The notes under the pieces are model-generated. The model saw nothing but the letters and a program-made list of their open reading frames with translations. It ran no database searches and was not told the DNA's origin. Below are positions 9,053-18,423 of a stretch of 64,000 bases of DNA, in pieces. The first letter of the stretch is position 1; each line of letters opens with the position of its first letter. The stretch lies in the IMG/VR virus record IMGVR_UViG_3300030419_007201, positions 1 through 64,000 of that record, one strand, 5' to 3'. The DNA comes from a virus. A program made the position numbers and the translations under genes.

Positions 9053-10053
9053 TTTTTCTCCTTTTTGAGTAGCTGTAGATCTTCATCATACATCAATTCA
9101 GCTAATTTTTTAACATTATATTTTGGACTCCATTGCAACTTTTTTCGCGCTTTGGATGAGTCACCCATCAAATATGGAACTTCGTGTGGTCTATAAAACT
9201 TAGAGTCAATAATAACATAATCTTCTGATTTGCCTAAACCGGCATATTCAAAAACATGATTCAAAAACTCTTCCACGGTCGCGACTTCTCCTGTAGAAAT
9301 CACATAATCATCCGGATCATCTTGCTGTAACATTAACCACATTGCTTCTACGAAGTCGCCGGCGAAACCCCAGTCTCTAACAGCATATAAATTACCCAAC
9401 CTAAGCTCGCTTTGTAGCCCCATCTTAATTTTGGCGGCGGCCATTGTTATTTTTCTAGTAACAAATGTTTCTCCACGGCGTGGAGATTCATGATTAAACA
9501 ATATCCCGGAAGAAGCATGCAGGCCATATGATTGTCTGTAGTTCCTTACCAGATTATGAGCAAATACTTTTGCGCAAGCATATGGAGATGCCGGCATCAA
9601 GGTTGACTCTTCGTTGAAGGGAAACTCAGGATTATCTCCAAACATTTCTGATGAAGATGCTTGATAAAATCTAGCTTCTGGTACTATCTCCTTCATAGCA
9701 TTGAGCATGCGCAAAGTACCCATGGCAATGCCCTCCACAGTGTGTTCGGGAATATCAAACGACACTCGCACATGTGATTGTGCTGCCAAATTGTATATCT
9801 CATCTGGCTTATATTTCATAAAAAGTTGCCAGATTCTACCAGAATCATTTAAATCATAATATTCCAGAATAAACCTGGGGTTGCTAAAGATATGATCGAT
9901 CCTGTCTGTTCTGATTTCAGAAGTTCTTCTCTTTAATCCAACAACTTCATAACCTTTATGTAGCAATAGTTCTGCCAAATATGACCCATCTTGACCTGTG
10001 ATGCCAGTTATTAATGCTACTTTTCTCTTAGCGGGCTCCTTTATACCATTCAT
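9049..10053 (-). CDS. gmd: GDP-mannose 4,6-dehydratase
   Basis: A 334-residue extended short-chain dehydrogenase. It has the NADP-binding TGITGQDGSYLAE near residue 16, NLAAQSHV, the YACAK catalytic Tyr/Lys, the Ser/Glu pair SSSEMFG and the family signature NHESPRRGETFVTRKI. It converts GDP-D-mannose to GDP-4-keto-6-deoxymannose in the cytoplasm. The ATG at 10053 has AAGGA six bases upstream and overlaps fcl by 26 bases; that pairing is the classic GDP-fucose route. Length is slightly short of bacterial Gmd (about 370) but no motif is missing. Confidence 0.93.
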   Translation of the reverse strand: MNGIKEPAKRKVALITGITGQDGSYLAELLLHKGYEVVGLKRRTSEIRTDRIDHIFSNPRFILEYYDLNDSGRIWQLFMKYKPDEIYNLAAQSHVRVSFDIPEHTVEGIAMGTLRMLNAMKEIVPEARFYQASSSEMFGDNPEFPFNEESTLMPASPYACAKVFAHNLVRNYRQSYGLHASSGILFNHESPRRGETFVTRKITMAAAKIKMGLQSELRLGNLYAVRDWGFAGDFVEAMWLMLQQDDPDDYVISTGEVATVEEFLNHVFEYAGLGKSEDYVIIDSKFYRPHEVPYLMGDSSKARKKLQWSPKYNVKKLAELMYDEDLQLLKKEKK

Positions 10054-10927
10054 ACGTTTTCCTTAAACCATTTTCAAAAGATGTAAACTTGTAATCACCA
10101 ATTAAATTTAATAATTTTCTATTGCTACCATCTTTTCTAACTTGACCTTCGTGCTCTCCATTGAAACTATATTCTACACTTTTTCCAGAAATTTTTAAAC
10201 ATATATCAATCATTTCTTTGATTGTTAGATTTTCATCTGGAGCTACAATAATAGGTTCAGAGCTATTATGTTTGTTCAGCAACATAGGAATCAACATAGC
10301 CAGATCTTCTACAAATAGCTGCTGGCGTAGGGGACGGCCTGTGCCCCAAAACTCTATATTGTCACCGTCTCTGGACTGATAGATTTTTCTTATCATAGCG
10401 GCTACGAAATGCGACGACTCTAAGTCAAAATTATCTCCAGGGCCATATAAATTTGATGGAGTAAATGTTGAATAGTTAACGCCATATTGCTGCCTGTAGG
10501 CGCTAGTCATAACCTGCAAACACCTCTTAGCATAACCATACGAAAAATTACTAATTGGAGGTGGGCCATCATGCATATCCTCCTCAACAAAAGGAAAGTT
10601 TTTTATATTCTCTGGGAATATACAAGTACTTAAAGATGATAACACTCTCGGCACATTTTCACAGTATGCTTCATGTATGATATTTGTATTAATCAACAAA
10701 TTTTGCTGTATAAATTCAGCTTGATTTAGCGCATTTTCTTTTACTCCGCCGACGCGGCCTGCTAGGTGTACTATGGCATCTAAATTTCGATGGTCTCGAA
10801 TCGCGCCCCGGGCTTGATAAGCACTTGTCAAATCGTAGTCCCTAGAACTAATATAATGCCAATCAGGTCTGATTCTTTTTAGCGCGGTGCCGACGAATCC
10901 AGATCCTCCAGTTACTAAAACTTTCAT
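10028..10927 (-). CDS. fcl: GDP-L-fucose synthase
   Basis: 299 residues. GGSGFVGTALKR is the Rossmann loop, LAGRVGGVKENA is the Fcl family signature, SSLSTCIFP carries the catalytic Ser/Cys, and SYGYAKRC the Tyr-x-x-x-Lys. The enzyme epimerises and reduces the Gmd product to GDP-L-fucose. The residues around EFWGTGRPLRQQLFVEDLA match the family's substrate-binding end. It overlaps gmd downstream and shares one base with the glycosyltransferase upstream. Together the pair provides GDP-fucose (or a related 6-deoxysugar) for the glycosyltransferases at 16-27 kb. Confidence 0.93.
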   Translation of the reverse strand: MKVLVTGGSGFVGTALKRIRPDWHYISSRDYDLTSAYQARGAIRDHRNLDAIVHLAGRVGGVKENALNQAEFIQQNLLINTNIIHEAYCENVPRVLSSLSTCIFPENIKNFPFVEEDMHDGPPPISNFSYGYAKRCLQVMTSAYRQQYGVNYSTFTPSNLYGPGDNFDLESSHFVAAMIRKIYQSRDGDNIEFWGTGRPLRQQLFVEDLAMLIPMLLNKHNSSEPIIVAPDENLTIKEMIDICLKISGKSVEYSFNGEHEGQVRKDGSNRKLLNLIGDYKFTSFENGLRKTYEWYKGAR

Positions 10928-12021
10928 TATATTTTGTACCTCTTCTCAAAAAAGTCACCAGTGTCGCACTCTTCTTTGAAAAACTTTTTAGTCTCATCAT
11001 TAAATTGATTATCAATCCAGTCATTTACAGTATTTTCAAATTCTTGATCACCCATTTCAGAGAATCCGCCGCCGTAATGCCAAAGTTTTACTTGTTTTTC
11101 CGCTATAAAAGAATCAAAAAAATCATTTCCAAATTTACTTCTTATCGCAGATTCGTGAGTTTTTAAATATTCATTTCTCCACGGCGCATAAAGCTTTTTA
11201 TCTTTAACACGAAATTCTCTTACTTGATCGTTATTCTTAGTTTCTTGCCCTGTGACGCCCACAGTATTGAGGCGTGCGCGGACGTTATACACCACCGAAG
11301 AAAATGCATAAGGAAATTCTACAGCGCGAATAGTATAGTTGTATGCATTGTCGCTGGGGTGGGCTGATCTTGCACATAATATGTTCAATCCACCTTGCTC
11401 ATGATAGTAATCTGCTTCTTCTTTTATGACCCCGTGTTCTCTTCCTAGTACATAATCTTCTTTATATTTTGCAGCTATGTCTATTATGTCACGAAGTACA
11501 GCAACATTGTTAATGCATATCACGTCAGCGTTATAGTGCCTAAAATCAAATAATGTCATATCTGAACGGTTTAAAAGATCTGCACCATCCCCAGTATAAT
11601 CTACAAATTTCATATTTGATGGCTCAACACCATTAATGTAGAGCAAGCTTGTAAAGACAGTATATAATTCACCTTCGCTATAGAATGGATATAGTCCTTG
11701 ATAGGGGTAATCTAATGTCGTTAAAATATCTATTTTGTTTTCATCAAGAAACTCATCCAATCTGGAGCAAGTTATTGTATCGGCTCCAAGTATAATCATT
11801 TTATCATACTTTTTCTCTGACATAATTTCATGTGCTAAAGCATATTTAAAAATTCCGCCATCATTGGGATCATACTTGCTTGTTGCTTTGTAGGCGTCTC
11901 TATTATCTTCGTTAACAAGATGAAGTGTTACGTCAGGATGATGCTTCTTAAAACTACGGCTGGCTACTTCTCCAAGTCTATCATACTTGCCATAATAGTA
12001 TATCAGACACCCCGCCTTCAC
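10927..12021 (-). CDS. Putative glycosyltransferase, GT-A fold
   Basis: 364 residues. The N-terminus (GCLIYYYGKYDRLGEVASRSFKKHHPDVTLHLV) and the GADTITCSRLDEFLD segment resemble GT-A nucleotide-sugar transferases of the GT8 kind, where a D-x-D binds the metal; here it reads A-D-T, an altered form. The late segment KLWHYGGG could supply the third metal ligand. Function is inferred from these motifs and from its place in the glycan operon. Donor and acceptor are unknown. Confidence 0.6.
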   Translation of the reverse strand: MKAGCLIYYYGKYDRLGEVASRSFKKHHPDVTLHLVNEDNRDAYKATSKYDPNDGGIFKYALAHEIMSEKKYDKMIILGADTITCSRLDEFLDENKIDILTTLDYPYQGLYPFYSEGELYTVFTSLLYINGVEPSNMKFVDYTGDGADLLNRSDMTLFDFRHYNADVICINNVAVLRDIIDIAAKYKEDYVLGREHGVIKEEADYYHEQGGLNILCARSAHPSDNAYNYTIRAVEFPYAFSSVVYNVRARLNTVGVTGQETKNNDQVREFRVKDKKLYAPWRNEYLKTHESAIRSKFGNDFFDSFIAEKQVKLWHYGGGFSEMGDQEFENTVNDWIDNQFNDETKKFFKEECDTGDFFEKRYKI

Positions 12022-12602
12022 TCGACACTCCTAAGAGGTGAGTCTTTCATTCTGTTCTTTTCTCCTCGAATGGAAGGGCAGCGATTCCCTGTACAATGTA
12101 TTAACTCGTAAAACACCATCATACATAGCACTTCAACTGTATGAAAGTAATCGCACTCGAAACTCATCTCGTCTACATCGTCGTTAAGCGCTTCCGATTT
12201 TTGGCCAGATATCATGTATGTATCAAAATGCCTATCTTTAGCCCAATGTAAAGCATTGATTACGTTAGATGAATTTCCGGAACACGACATACCAACAACC
12301 AAGCAATCGCCTGGGTCTTCGACTAGGGCTGTTGTCTCCAACCAGCGTACAAAAAGCTGTTCATATCCGTGATCATTAGCATTTGAGGTTATAAAACCCA
12401 CACTATCAAACGAATATACAGTTTTGTCTGGAATCAATCTAGTAAGATCAGTAGCCATGTGGCTAGCTACGTAATGCAGGCCTCCATTCCCTAGCAAGAA
12501 AATCTTCTTTGCTTTGTTGATCTTCTCGGCTAAATTATTAAATTCGCTTGTCTCGCAAGCATCTCTGCATCTTTGTTCAATGTTTTCAAAATCAATTAAC
12601 AT
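12018..12602 (-). CDS. SIS-domain phosphosugar isomerase, GmhA-like
   Basis: 194 residues with the GmhA/SIS plan: FLLGNGGLHYVASHMATDLTR corresponds to GNGGSAADAQHIAAEL, and VVGMSCSGNSSNVINAL to the S-x-S-G-x-S phosphate loop. GmhA converts sedoheptulose-7-phosphate to a heptose phosphate for LPS core or capsule. The C-terminus is degenerate and Cys/His-rich (HTVEVLCMMVFYELIHC) as in GmhA. It precedes an aminotransferase and an AroB-like cyclase gene, both of which could use the same seven-carbon precursor (see findings). Other heptose genes (hldE, gmhB) are not in this window. Confidence 0.75.
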   Translation of the reverse strand: MLIDFENIEQRCRDACETSEFNNLAEKINKAKKIFLLGNGGLHYVASHMATDLTRLIPDKTVYSFDSVGFITSNANDHGYEQLFVRWLETTALVEDPGDCLVVGMSCSGNSSNVINALHWAKDRHFDTYMISGQKSEALNDDVDEMSFECDYFHTVEVLCMMVFYELIHCTGNRCPSIRGEKNRMKDSPLRSVE

Positions 12603-13759
12603 TTGTTTCCTCTTATTTTCTCTATAGCTAACTCGGCTTCTTGCATTGTTAAGCTCAAGCTTGGTCTAATTCTGATCGATCTTTTTCCTGTTGGGTTACA
12701 TAAAACGCCATCTAGAAAAAGATTGTTTACAAAATTATTTCGTTTTTCGGTGTCTGGCAAGTCAAAAGCGATAATCAAGCCGTTGTTTCTTACGTTGCTT
12801 AGTTTCTCATCTGTTGATAAGGATTGTGTTAAATAATCACCCATCTTACTAACATTATCTAATATATTGTATTTCTGATAGGCTTTCATTATATATTTGC
12901 ATCGTATCATATCAGTAACATCGGCATTCCAAGTAACATCTAGGCGGGTGATTTCGCCTTTTTTGAATGTTTGGCTATGCTGTTCATTTACCATTATACC
13001 AGATAATTGAGTCTTTTTACCAAAAATAATGATATCAGGCTCATAATCTAGATGTTCGTGATACCACACTTTGCCTGTGCCACCAAAACCAACTTGAATC
13101 TCATCGAACACAAGAGGTACGTTATATTTATCTGACAATTCCTTAAGGCCATTCATAAAGTCCTTGTCTAAATGCACATCACCGACACTACATTGGATAG
13201 GCTCGACCAATATACAGGTTACTTGTCCGCCTGCTAACTGGAATTCTACTTGCTCTAAATCTAAATCTACTTTACACGAATAAACATTTGGCATGCCAAC
13301 TAATTTTGGCTCAACCGCTTCGAATCGAGACGTTACAAAATTTCCAAAACTGTTGATGCCGTGAAAGCTATTGTTAAACGACAAGACTCGTGGTGTGTGA
13401 AAATTCTTGTACCTCAAGCAAGTTTTTATTGCTGCTTCAACAGCTAGCGCGCCTGTGCAACAATAATGAAAATACTTATAATTTCCTTGGCCAGCATACT
13501 CAGTAAACATCTCATCGAATTCTAAAGTTTCATCAGAGACAAACTCACAATTATTTACTTTGAAACTAGACACCGACATAAACTCTTTCTTGAATTCATC
13601 AGTTTGAAATATTTCATGATTGTATCCCAACGGCAATGATGCGTACATTCCAAAGAAATCTAAGTATTCGCGCTCTGTTCTTTTGTCGTATAAGTAAGAA
13701 TCATGAGATTTATCAAAATCGATCTTTATGTTAAATTTACTATTTGTAGCTATGCTCAT
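12596..13759 (-). CDS. Class III PLP-dependent aminotransferase
   Basis: 387 residues. It resembles the L-lysine 6-transaminase/4-aminobutyrate group: YCCTGALAVEAAIKTCLRY is the PLP phosphate loop, SFHGINSFG follows, VFDEIQVGFGGTGKVWYHEH contains the PLP-ring Asp, and IIFGKKTQLSG offers the Schiff-base Lys. In a sugar cluster it probably aminates a keto-sugar or keto-cyclitol, but class III enzymes also act on amino acids. It overlaps the AroB-like gene by 4 bases. Substrate unknown. Confidence 0.8.
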   Translation of the reverse strand: MSIATNSKFNIKIDFDKSHDSYLYDKRTEREYLDFFGMYASLPLGYNHEIFQTDEFKKEFMSVSSFKVNNCEFVSDETLEFDEMFTEYAGQGNYKYFHYCCTGALAVEAAIKTCLRYKNFHTPRVLSFNNSFHGINSFGNFVTSRFEAVEPKLVGMPNVYSCKVDLDLEQVEFQLAGGQVTCILVEPIQCSVGDVHLDKDFMNGLKELSDKYNVPLVFDEIQVGFGGTGKVWYHEHLDYEPDIIIFGKKTQLSGIMVNEQHSQTFKKGEITRLDVTWNADVTDMIRCKYIMKAYQKYNILDNVSKMGDYLTQSLSTDEKLSNVRNNGLIIAFDLPDTEKRNNFVNNLFLDGVLCNPTGKRSIRIRPSLSLTMQEAELAIEKIRGNKC

Positions 13760-14817
13760 TTTTCCTCCACAGCTATTTTAAAATATTCAGATATGTATTT
13801 TTTTATTTTATCTTTATTGGATATCTTTTTTACCTTGATCTTATCACCTTCAGGTAAAATGCATACGATACTGTCGTCGATATTTTTCTTATCTTTTGAT
13901 AGCAAGCTCATGTACTCTTTTAGTTGATCAGGCTGAATATTGAAATCAGGAATGTTTTTTCTTATTATTTGATGTAACTTATCATATTTTTGATAATTGA
14001 TATAATCTAGTTTATAGGATAAAAAATTTGCTATATCCATGCCTAATGTAACAGCTTGGCCATGAGGTACTTTATATTTAGACAATGACTCAATCGCATG
14101 TCCGAAAGTATGGCCGTAATTATACACTCTTCTTTCGGAATTATCAAATTCGTCTGTCTCTACAAGGTGTTTTTTCATTTTTAGGCTTTGCTTGATGTAA
14201 AATTCTAAACGACCATAGTCTCCTTGAATTATCTGATCATAATCGGACATCAATAGTTCCGCTATAGAAGTATCATATATTAAAAAATAATGTAGCATTT
14301 CGCCTATACCAGATTTAATATCGCTTGTTTCTAAACTGTCAATAAACCTTGGACAAGAAATAATTTCTCGTGGAGGATGAAACGTTCCTAGTAAATTCTT
14401 AGCAGTGCTGAAATTGATCGACGTTTTACTACCAATACAACTATCAGCCTGAGCTAGTAGTGTTGTCGGTACAAACATCCATTCAACCCCTCTATAGATT
14501 ATAGATGCTAAAAACCCTACCACATCTTGTGTAATACCGCCGCCAATAGCTACAAGCCTATGATTCTTTTTAAACCCCTTTTCTATTATTGTGGAAGCCA
14601 GTATCTCTACCTGTAGCAAAGTTTTCGAGCTTTCATCTGCTTCTAGTTCATATACTTCGTTATCAAAAGAATTTCTAATTTCTGGATATAAGTTACTGAT
14701 GTTTTTATCAATCACAAGATAATCATTCTTTCTGATGAAATTGCTAAGTTCTAGTGTTTCTATATATTTAACAAAATATTCACCTGTGTATGATCTAATT
14801 GTCAATGTATCAGACAT
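13756..14817 (-). CDS. Sugar-phosphate cyclase, 3-dehydroquinate synthase (AroB)-like
   Basis: 353 residues. The NAD-binding GGGITQDVVGFLASIIYRG and the active-site block VPTTLLAQADSCIGSKTSIN then AKNLLGTFHPP match the AroB family, as do GEMLHYFLI and NYGHTFGHAIE (zinc ligands). Known members are 3-dehydroquinate synthase, 2-epi-5-epi-valiolone synthases (from sedoheptulose-7-phosphate) and 2-deoxy-scyllo-inosose synthase. The QADSCIGSKTSIN string is nearest to AroB itself. No other shikimate gene is present, and it lies among sugar genes, so a cyclitol for a surface glycan is my inference. Confidence 0.85.
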   Translation of the reverse strand: MSDTLTIRSYTGEYFVKYIETLELSNFIRKNDYLVIDKNISNLYPEIRNSFDNEVYELEADESSKTLLQVEILASTIIEKGFKKNHRLVAIGGGITQDVVGFLASIIYRGVEWMFVPTTLLAQADSCIGSKTSINFSTAKNLLGTFHPPREIISCPRFIDSLETSDIKSGIGEMLHYFLIYDTSIAELLMSDYDQIIQGDYGRLEFYIKQSLKMKKHLVETDEFDNSERRVYNYGHTFGHAIESLSKYKVPHGQAVTLGMDIANFLSYKLDYINYQKYDKLHQIIRKNIPDFNIQPDQLKEYMSLLSKDKKNIDDSIVCILPEGDKIKVKKISNKDKIKKYISEYFKIAVEEK

Positions 14818-15496
14818 TTACAAATCCCCCATCAACAATTATATTCTGCCCTGTAAGATATGAATTGTTATCACTGGCCAGAAACATAACTACGTCTGCA
14901 ATTTCTCTCGGCTGCGCCAAGCGTTTCATTGGTATCTGTTCTGATACCTCGTCCATTCCTGCTTGACCTAGGACTTGTCTCGTTAAATCTGTTTCTGTGA
15001 AACCAGGAGCAACTGAATTTACCATAATGTTATGAGGAGCTAGTTCTACGGACATTGTTTTTGTCATACCTGATAATGCATATTTAGATGTAGTATAGCT
15101 CATTCTTTGCTCTTTGGTACAGTGACCAAATATTGAAGTAATGTTTATTATTCTACCAGACTTGTTTTTTATCATCCTGGGTATGACCGCTTGAGATAAC
15201 AAAAATGGCGCCTCAACATTGACTCTCATTACATTGTCATAGTCACTTAAAGAAATGTCTTCTATAACATTAATCTTGTTTATACCAGCATTGTTAATTA
15301 ATATATCAACTTTGGGAAGACCTGCTAAGTGAAGTGCCAAACTTTTTATGTCTTCTCTACTGCTCAAATCATAATCTTTGCTACTTAACCCCAACACTTG
15401 GGCTCCTTCAGATTGGAACTTAAGCATTAGTGACTTGCCAATTCCTCGACTAGCTCCTGTGATTACAACAACTTTATTTTGAAAATCAAGATTCAT
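14810..15496 (-). CDS. Short-chain dehydrogenase/reductase, FabG-like
   Basis: 228 residues with TGASRGIGKSLML (NAD(P) loop), NNAGINKINV, ITSIFGH (catalytic Ser), SYTTSKYALSGMT (Tyr-x-x-x-Lys) and VAPGFTETDL. I start it at the ATG at 15496 (MNLDFQNK), which follows AGGTG and still overlaps the upstream gene by 11 bases; an earlier in-frame ATG at 15523 would extend further into that gene. In this operon it probably reduces a keto-sugar or cyclitol intermediate rather than a fatty-acid thioester. Confidence 0.85.
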   Translation of the reverse strand: MNLDFQNKVVVITGASRGIGKSLMLKFQSEGAQVLGLSSKDYDLSSREDIKSLALHLAGLPKVDILINNAGINKINVIEDISLSDYDNVMRVNVEAPFLLSQAVIPRMIKNKSGRIINITSIFGHCTKEQRMSYTTSKYALSGMTKTMSVELAPHNIMVNSVAPGFTETDLTRQVLGQAGMDEVSEQIPMKRLAQPREIADVVMFLASDNNSYLTGQNIIVDGGFVNV

Positions 15497-16622
15497 CGGC
15501 ACCTGTATACACATGTGCAACATCAGATCGACTTACTGCCAGTCTAATTGCTGGCTTGTTTCCTACCGCCGTAATATGATGAAATTTGCCTTTTGGTATG
15601 AACACAATGTCATCTTTCTCTACAATAATTTTTTTGCCTTCAATATTCCACTCCCATTGACCATCGATTATAAACCACCACTCATTCCAATCTGGATGAT
15701 AATGATTTCTATTTCCCTCTCCCGGGAGTTGATGTATCAACGTTGCACTGTTGTTTTCAGTGTCGACCAATCTTTTACTCCACGAAATTGTGCTGTCAAA
15801 AGATGTCCTAACATCATTAATATTAACTGGCTCTTCGCTGTTAGAGGCATGTAGATCGTTATTAATAACACCATCTTTCTTTAAGATACTAGGAACATCT
15901 ACTTCAGTATGTTCTTTGTGGTCATAATATTGTGGTTCATATTTCTTTCTTAAACCTAATGATCTTGCTACAACTTCTGCAAGTTGAAAGTCTTCTTCAT
16001 TGTCGACATCAATGGTTGAGTATCCCTTCAATTGACTAAAGCCTATTTTTCCATCACCACCGTGATACCCGCAATTATATTTTTCCATATTTTGCTTATA
16101 GTTGTCGGTCTTCCAAGCCATCAAGCTGCATGCATATGCCTGCACAGGCTTAAGGTGCTGCGAAGGCGGAGATTGTTTTTTTTGATCGAAGTTAATTGGC
16201 CTTTCATCATATACACATTCTATCTGTTGGTTGTTTGTTGATATAAGAGTGTCATACTTCTGATCAATCATTTCAGAAGTAAAGCTTTCTATCTCCTCGG
16301 CTGTAATGAAAGGCGATGTTGGTAATATCTGAACCAATATATCGCAAGGATTAGACATCATGAAGTCCATCGTAAAATCATCATTAGTCGCGCTATCGCT
16401 TGACAAAGATTCCGGACGCTTGTAAAACCTAACCCCCTCGTTGATAGCTAGATTTCCTATTGTATCCGACTCTGAATTGACATATATCTCATCAAAAATA
16501 TTTGCTGCTTTTACAGCTCGAATAACATAACTAATCAACGGAATACCATTGAGCAGTCTTATATTCTTCATTGGAATTCTTTTACTACCCAGTCTAGCTG
16601 GAATCATCGCTACAACTTTCAT
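15486..16622 (-). CDS. CMP-sugar synthetase-like cytidylyltransferase fused to a cupin
   Basis: 378 residues. The N-terminal 230 residues are a NeuA/KdsB-type nucleotidyltransferase: VVAMIPARLGSKRIPMKNIR, then ILVQILPTSPFI and VDNEEDFQLAE. The rest holds a cupin (HYHPDWNEWWFIIDGQWEW, IPKGKFHHI). NeuA enzymes make CMP-sialic acids and close relatives make CMP-Kdo or CMP-legionaminic acid. The fusion to a cupin is unusual to me; the cupin could be an isomerase or epimerase for the same sugar. Its neighbour at 16624 is a sialyltransferase-like enzyme, which supports a CMP-nonulosonate. Confidence 0.8.
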   Translation of the reverse strand: MKVVAMIPARLGSKRIPMKNIRLLNGIPLISYVIRAVKAANIFDEIYVNSESDTIGNLAINEGVRFYKRPESLSSDSATNDDFTMDFMMSNPCDILVQILPTSPFITAEEIESFTSEMIDQKYDTLISTNNQQIECVYDERPINFDQKKQSPPSQHLKPVQAYACSLMAWKTDNYKQNMEKYNCGYHGGDGKIGFSQLKGYSTIDVDNEEDFQLAEVVARSLGLRKKYEPQYYDHKEHTEVDVPSILKKDGVINNDLHASNSEEPVNINDVRTSFDSTISWSKRLVDTENNSATLIHQLPGEGNRNHYHPDWNEWWFIIDGQWEWNIEGKKIIVEKDDIVFIPKGKFHHITAVGNKPAIRLAVSRSDVAHVYTGADES

Positions 16623-16623
16623 A

Positions 16624-17469
16624 TTAGCCTCGCTTTACAAAATTTTCTGTCAAATATTCGTCCAAAGTCAGCACTGAATCATGATAATGGTTTACTATTT
16701 TACGAAAATAGTCAATCTGCGGCTGTTGTTGGTGTATATCAATTCTTAAATCTGAAATATCGGGTTCTCTATTTGCTGTGCTGGTAAAGTTTTTATTCTT
16801 CGCCGCCTCATCATGATATTTGTCGTAATAAACGTTTCCGAAAGTATTCATGTTGAAAAACGTCATCCCTGTCACAAACAGTTCTTCAATATCATAATTC
16901 AGCAACGTTATGATTCCTGTCAAGCCAGTATTGCAGGTTGTGCCTACCTCTTTAAAAACTTTAAACAAATAACCATCGCACACATTATGCCATGGCCGGC
17001 CTATGCTATCTAAAAAATCCTCTACTCGTTTAATATCCCACATAGATACCATAGGACAAACAACGTATTTCAAGGAACGAGCAAAATCCATATTTTTATG
17101 CAAAGCATTAATTTTGTGAACATTTAAACAATTCATTAGTATATCAGTTCTCTTGCCATAATCATCCCACAGATCTTCTGGCATATGGTAAGCTTGATTA
17201 ATTCTAACAACGACATCATATGAATCTATCAACAAGCCTAGTCCTTTGCCTTTTAGATGTGGCGAAGGGCATACATATGCCACTCTTTTGCCAGAGAGAT
17301 ATTCTGATAAATCTTTATCAAAATTATAATCACGAAACCCATCAACAAACGGAGAGCCCGGGCCGATCATTTCACCCAGATTTTTTAATTGAACTTCTGG
17401 CTCTGGAGTTGACGATTGCCAGGATGGGGGGCTTCCGGAAAGAGGAATATCAATAATACTGTTCTTCAT
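16624..17469 (-). CDS. GT29 sialyltransferase-like glycosyltransferase
   Basis: 281 residues. Residues about 63-92 (VAYVCPSPHLKGKGLGL, then LIDSYDVVVRINQAY) align by eye with the sialylmotif L of family GT29 (V-x-x-x-G-N-S-x-x-L-x-x-S-x-x-G-x-x-I-D-x-x-D-x-V-x-R-x-N). TTCNTGLTGIITLLNY, then ELFVTGMTFF, fits motif S. GT29 is best known from eukaryotes and some viruses. The usual donor is CMP-sialic acid, consistent with the cytidylyltransferase 1 base away. The exact sugar is not known. Confidence 0.7.
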   Translation of the reverse strand: MKNSIIDIPLSGSPPSWQSSTPEPEVQLKNLGEMIGPGSPFVDGFRDYNFDKDLSEYLSGKRVAYVCPSPHLKGKGLGLLIDSYDVVVRINQAYHMPEDLWDDYGKRTDILMNCLNVHKINALHKNMDFARSLKYVVCPMVSMWDIKRVEDFLDSIGRPWHNVCDGYLFKVFKEVGTTCNTGLTGIITLLNYDIEELFVTGMTFFNMNTFGNVYYDKYHDEAAKNKNFTSTANREPDISDLRIDIHQQQPQIDYFRKIVNHYHDSVLTLDEYLTENFVKRG

Positions 17470-17472
17470 TGT

Positions 17473-18423
17473 TTACCATATAAAATTTTTCTTGTAATAC
17501 TGAACTATAGATGCTATCTCGTTATCAAATATTTTCTTAGGAGACCATCCTAGACTTTTTAGTTTACTGTCATCTAAAGAATACCTTACGTCTTGCCCTT
17601 CTCTATCATAAGAGAAGTCAACATACTTAAGCCACTCTGCGGATTTTCCGTGATATTCTACAATGATCTTTTCAACTGTATCAATATTTGCTTGTTCGAA
17701 GTCGCCGGCTACATTATAAATTTCGTTTACTATTCCCGAATCGATTATAGTCATAACTGCTTCTGCTGTATCATCAGCATGTAGCCAGTTTCTAACCGGG
17801 GTTCCATCATTGTGAAGGCGAATCTTTTTGCCTGAATTTAATTTTTTAACAGATAACGGAATGAGCTTCTCTGGATATTGATATATGCCATAGTTATTAG
17901 TTGGCCTGATTATAATGTATTCTAAATTATATGTCCTGGACCATGCTAAGATTAGCATATCAGCTGCAGCTTTAGCTGCTGAGTATGGGTTACTAGGCTT
18001 TAATAAATCCTTTTCGGTATGATCACCTACTGCAATGTCGCCATAGACCTCATCCGTGCTAAAATGAAAGAAGATAGGCCTTTTTGATACATTTTCTGGC
18101 TTGTGCCTTATAAGCTCTAATAAATTTTTTGTACCAATTATATTAGTATTAATAAATTCATGGCTATCAATTATGCTGTTGCCAACATGAGATTCGGCCG
18201 CAGTATTAATAATATAATCACAATCATATAAATGGCTTATATCTTTGATATCGATCTTTTCAAAACGAAAGTTCTTGTATTTCTGGAACTCTGTCAATAA
18301 GTCCGTATTTGATACGTATGTACACTTATCGACCCCGTAAACATGCCATCCTCTTTCTAGACACTTTCTAGTAACATATGAACCGATGAAACCCAAACAA
18401 CCTGTTACATAAACGGTCTTCAT
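17473..18423 (-). CDS. rmlB: dTDP-glucose 4,6-dehydratase
   Basis: 316 residues. TGCLGFIGSYVTRKCLERG is the NAD loop, NTAAESHVGNSI, FHFSTDEVYGD (catalytic Thr-Asp-Glu) and PYSAAKAAADML (Tyr-x-x-x-Lys) are RmlB hallmarks. NNYGIYQYPEKLIPLSVKKL completes the signature. It makes the 4-keto-6-deoxy nucleotide sugar. RfbH, which acts next, normally uses the CDP sugar, so CDP-glucose 4,6-dehydratase (RfbG) activity is an alternative, but the motifs favour the dTDP enzyme. Its start overlaps rfbH by 4 bases. Confidence 0.88.
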   Translation of the reverse strand: MKTVYVTGCLGFIGSYVTRKCLERGWHVYGVDKCTYVSNTDLLTEFQKYKNFRFEKIDIKDISHLYDCDYIINTAAESHVGNSIIDSHEFINTNIIGTKNLLELIRHKPENVSKRPIFFHFSTDEVYGDIAVGDHTEKDLLKPSNPYSAAKAAADMLILAWSRTYNLEYIIIRPTNNYGIYQYPEKLIPLSVKKLNSGKKIRLHNDGTPVRNWLHADDTAEAVMTIIDSGIVNEIYNVAGDFEQANIDTVEKIIVEYHGKSAEWLKYVDFSYDREGQDVRYSLDDSKLKSLGWSPKKIFDNEIASIVQYYKKNFIW

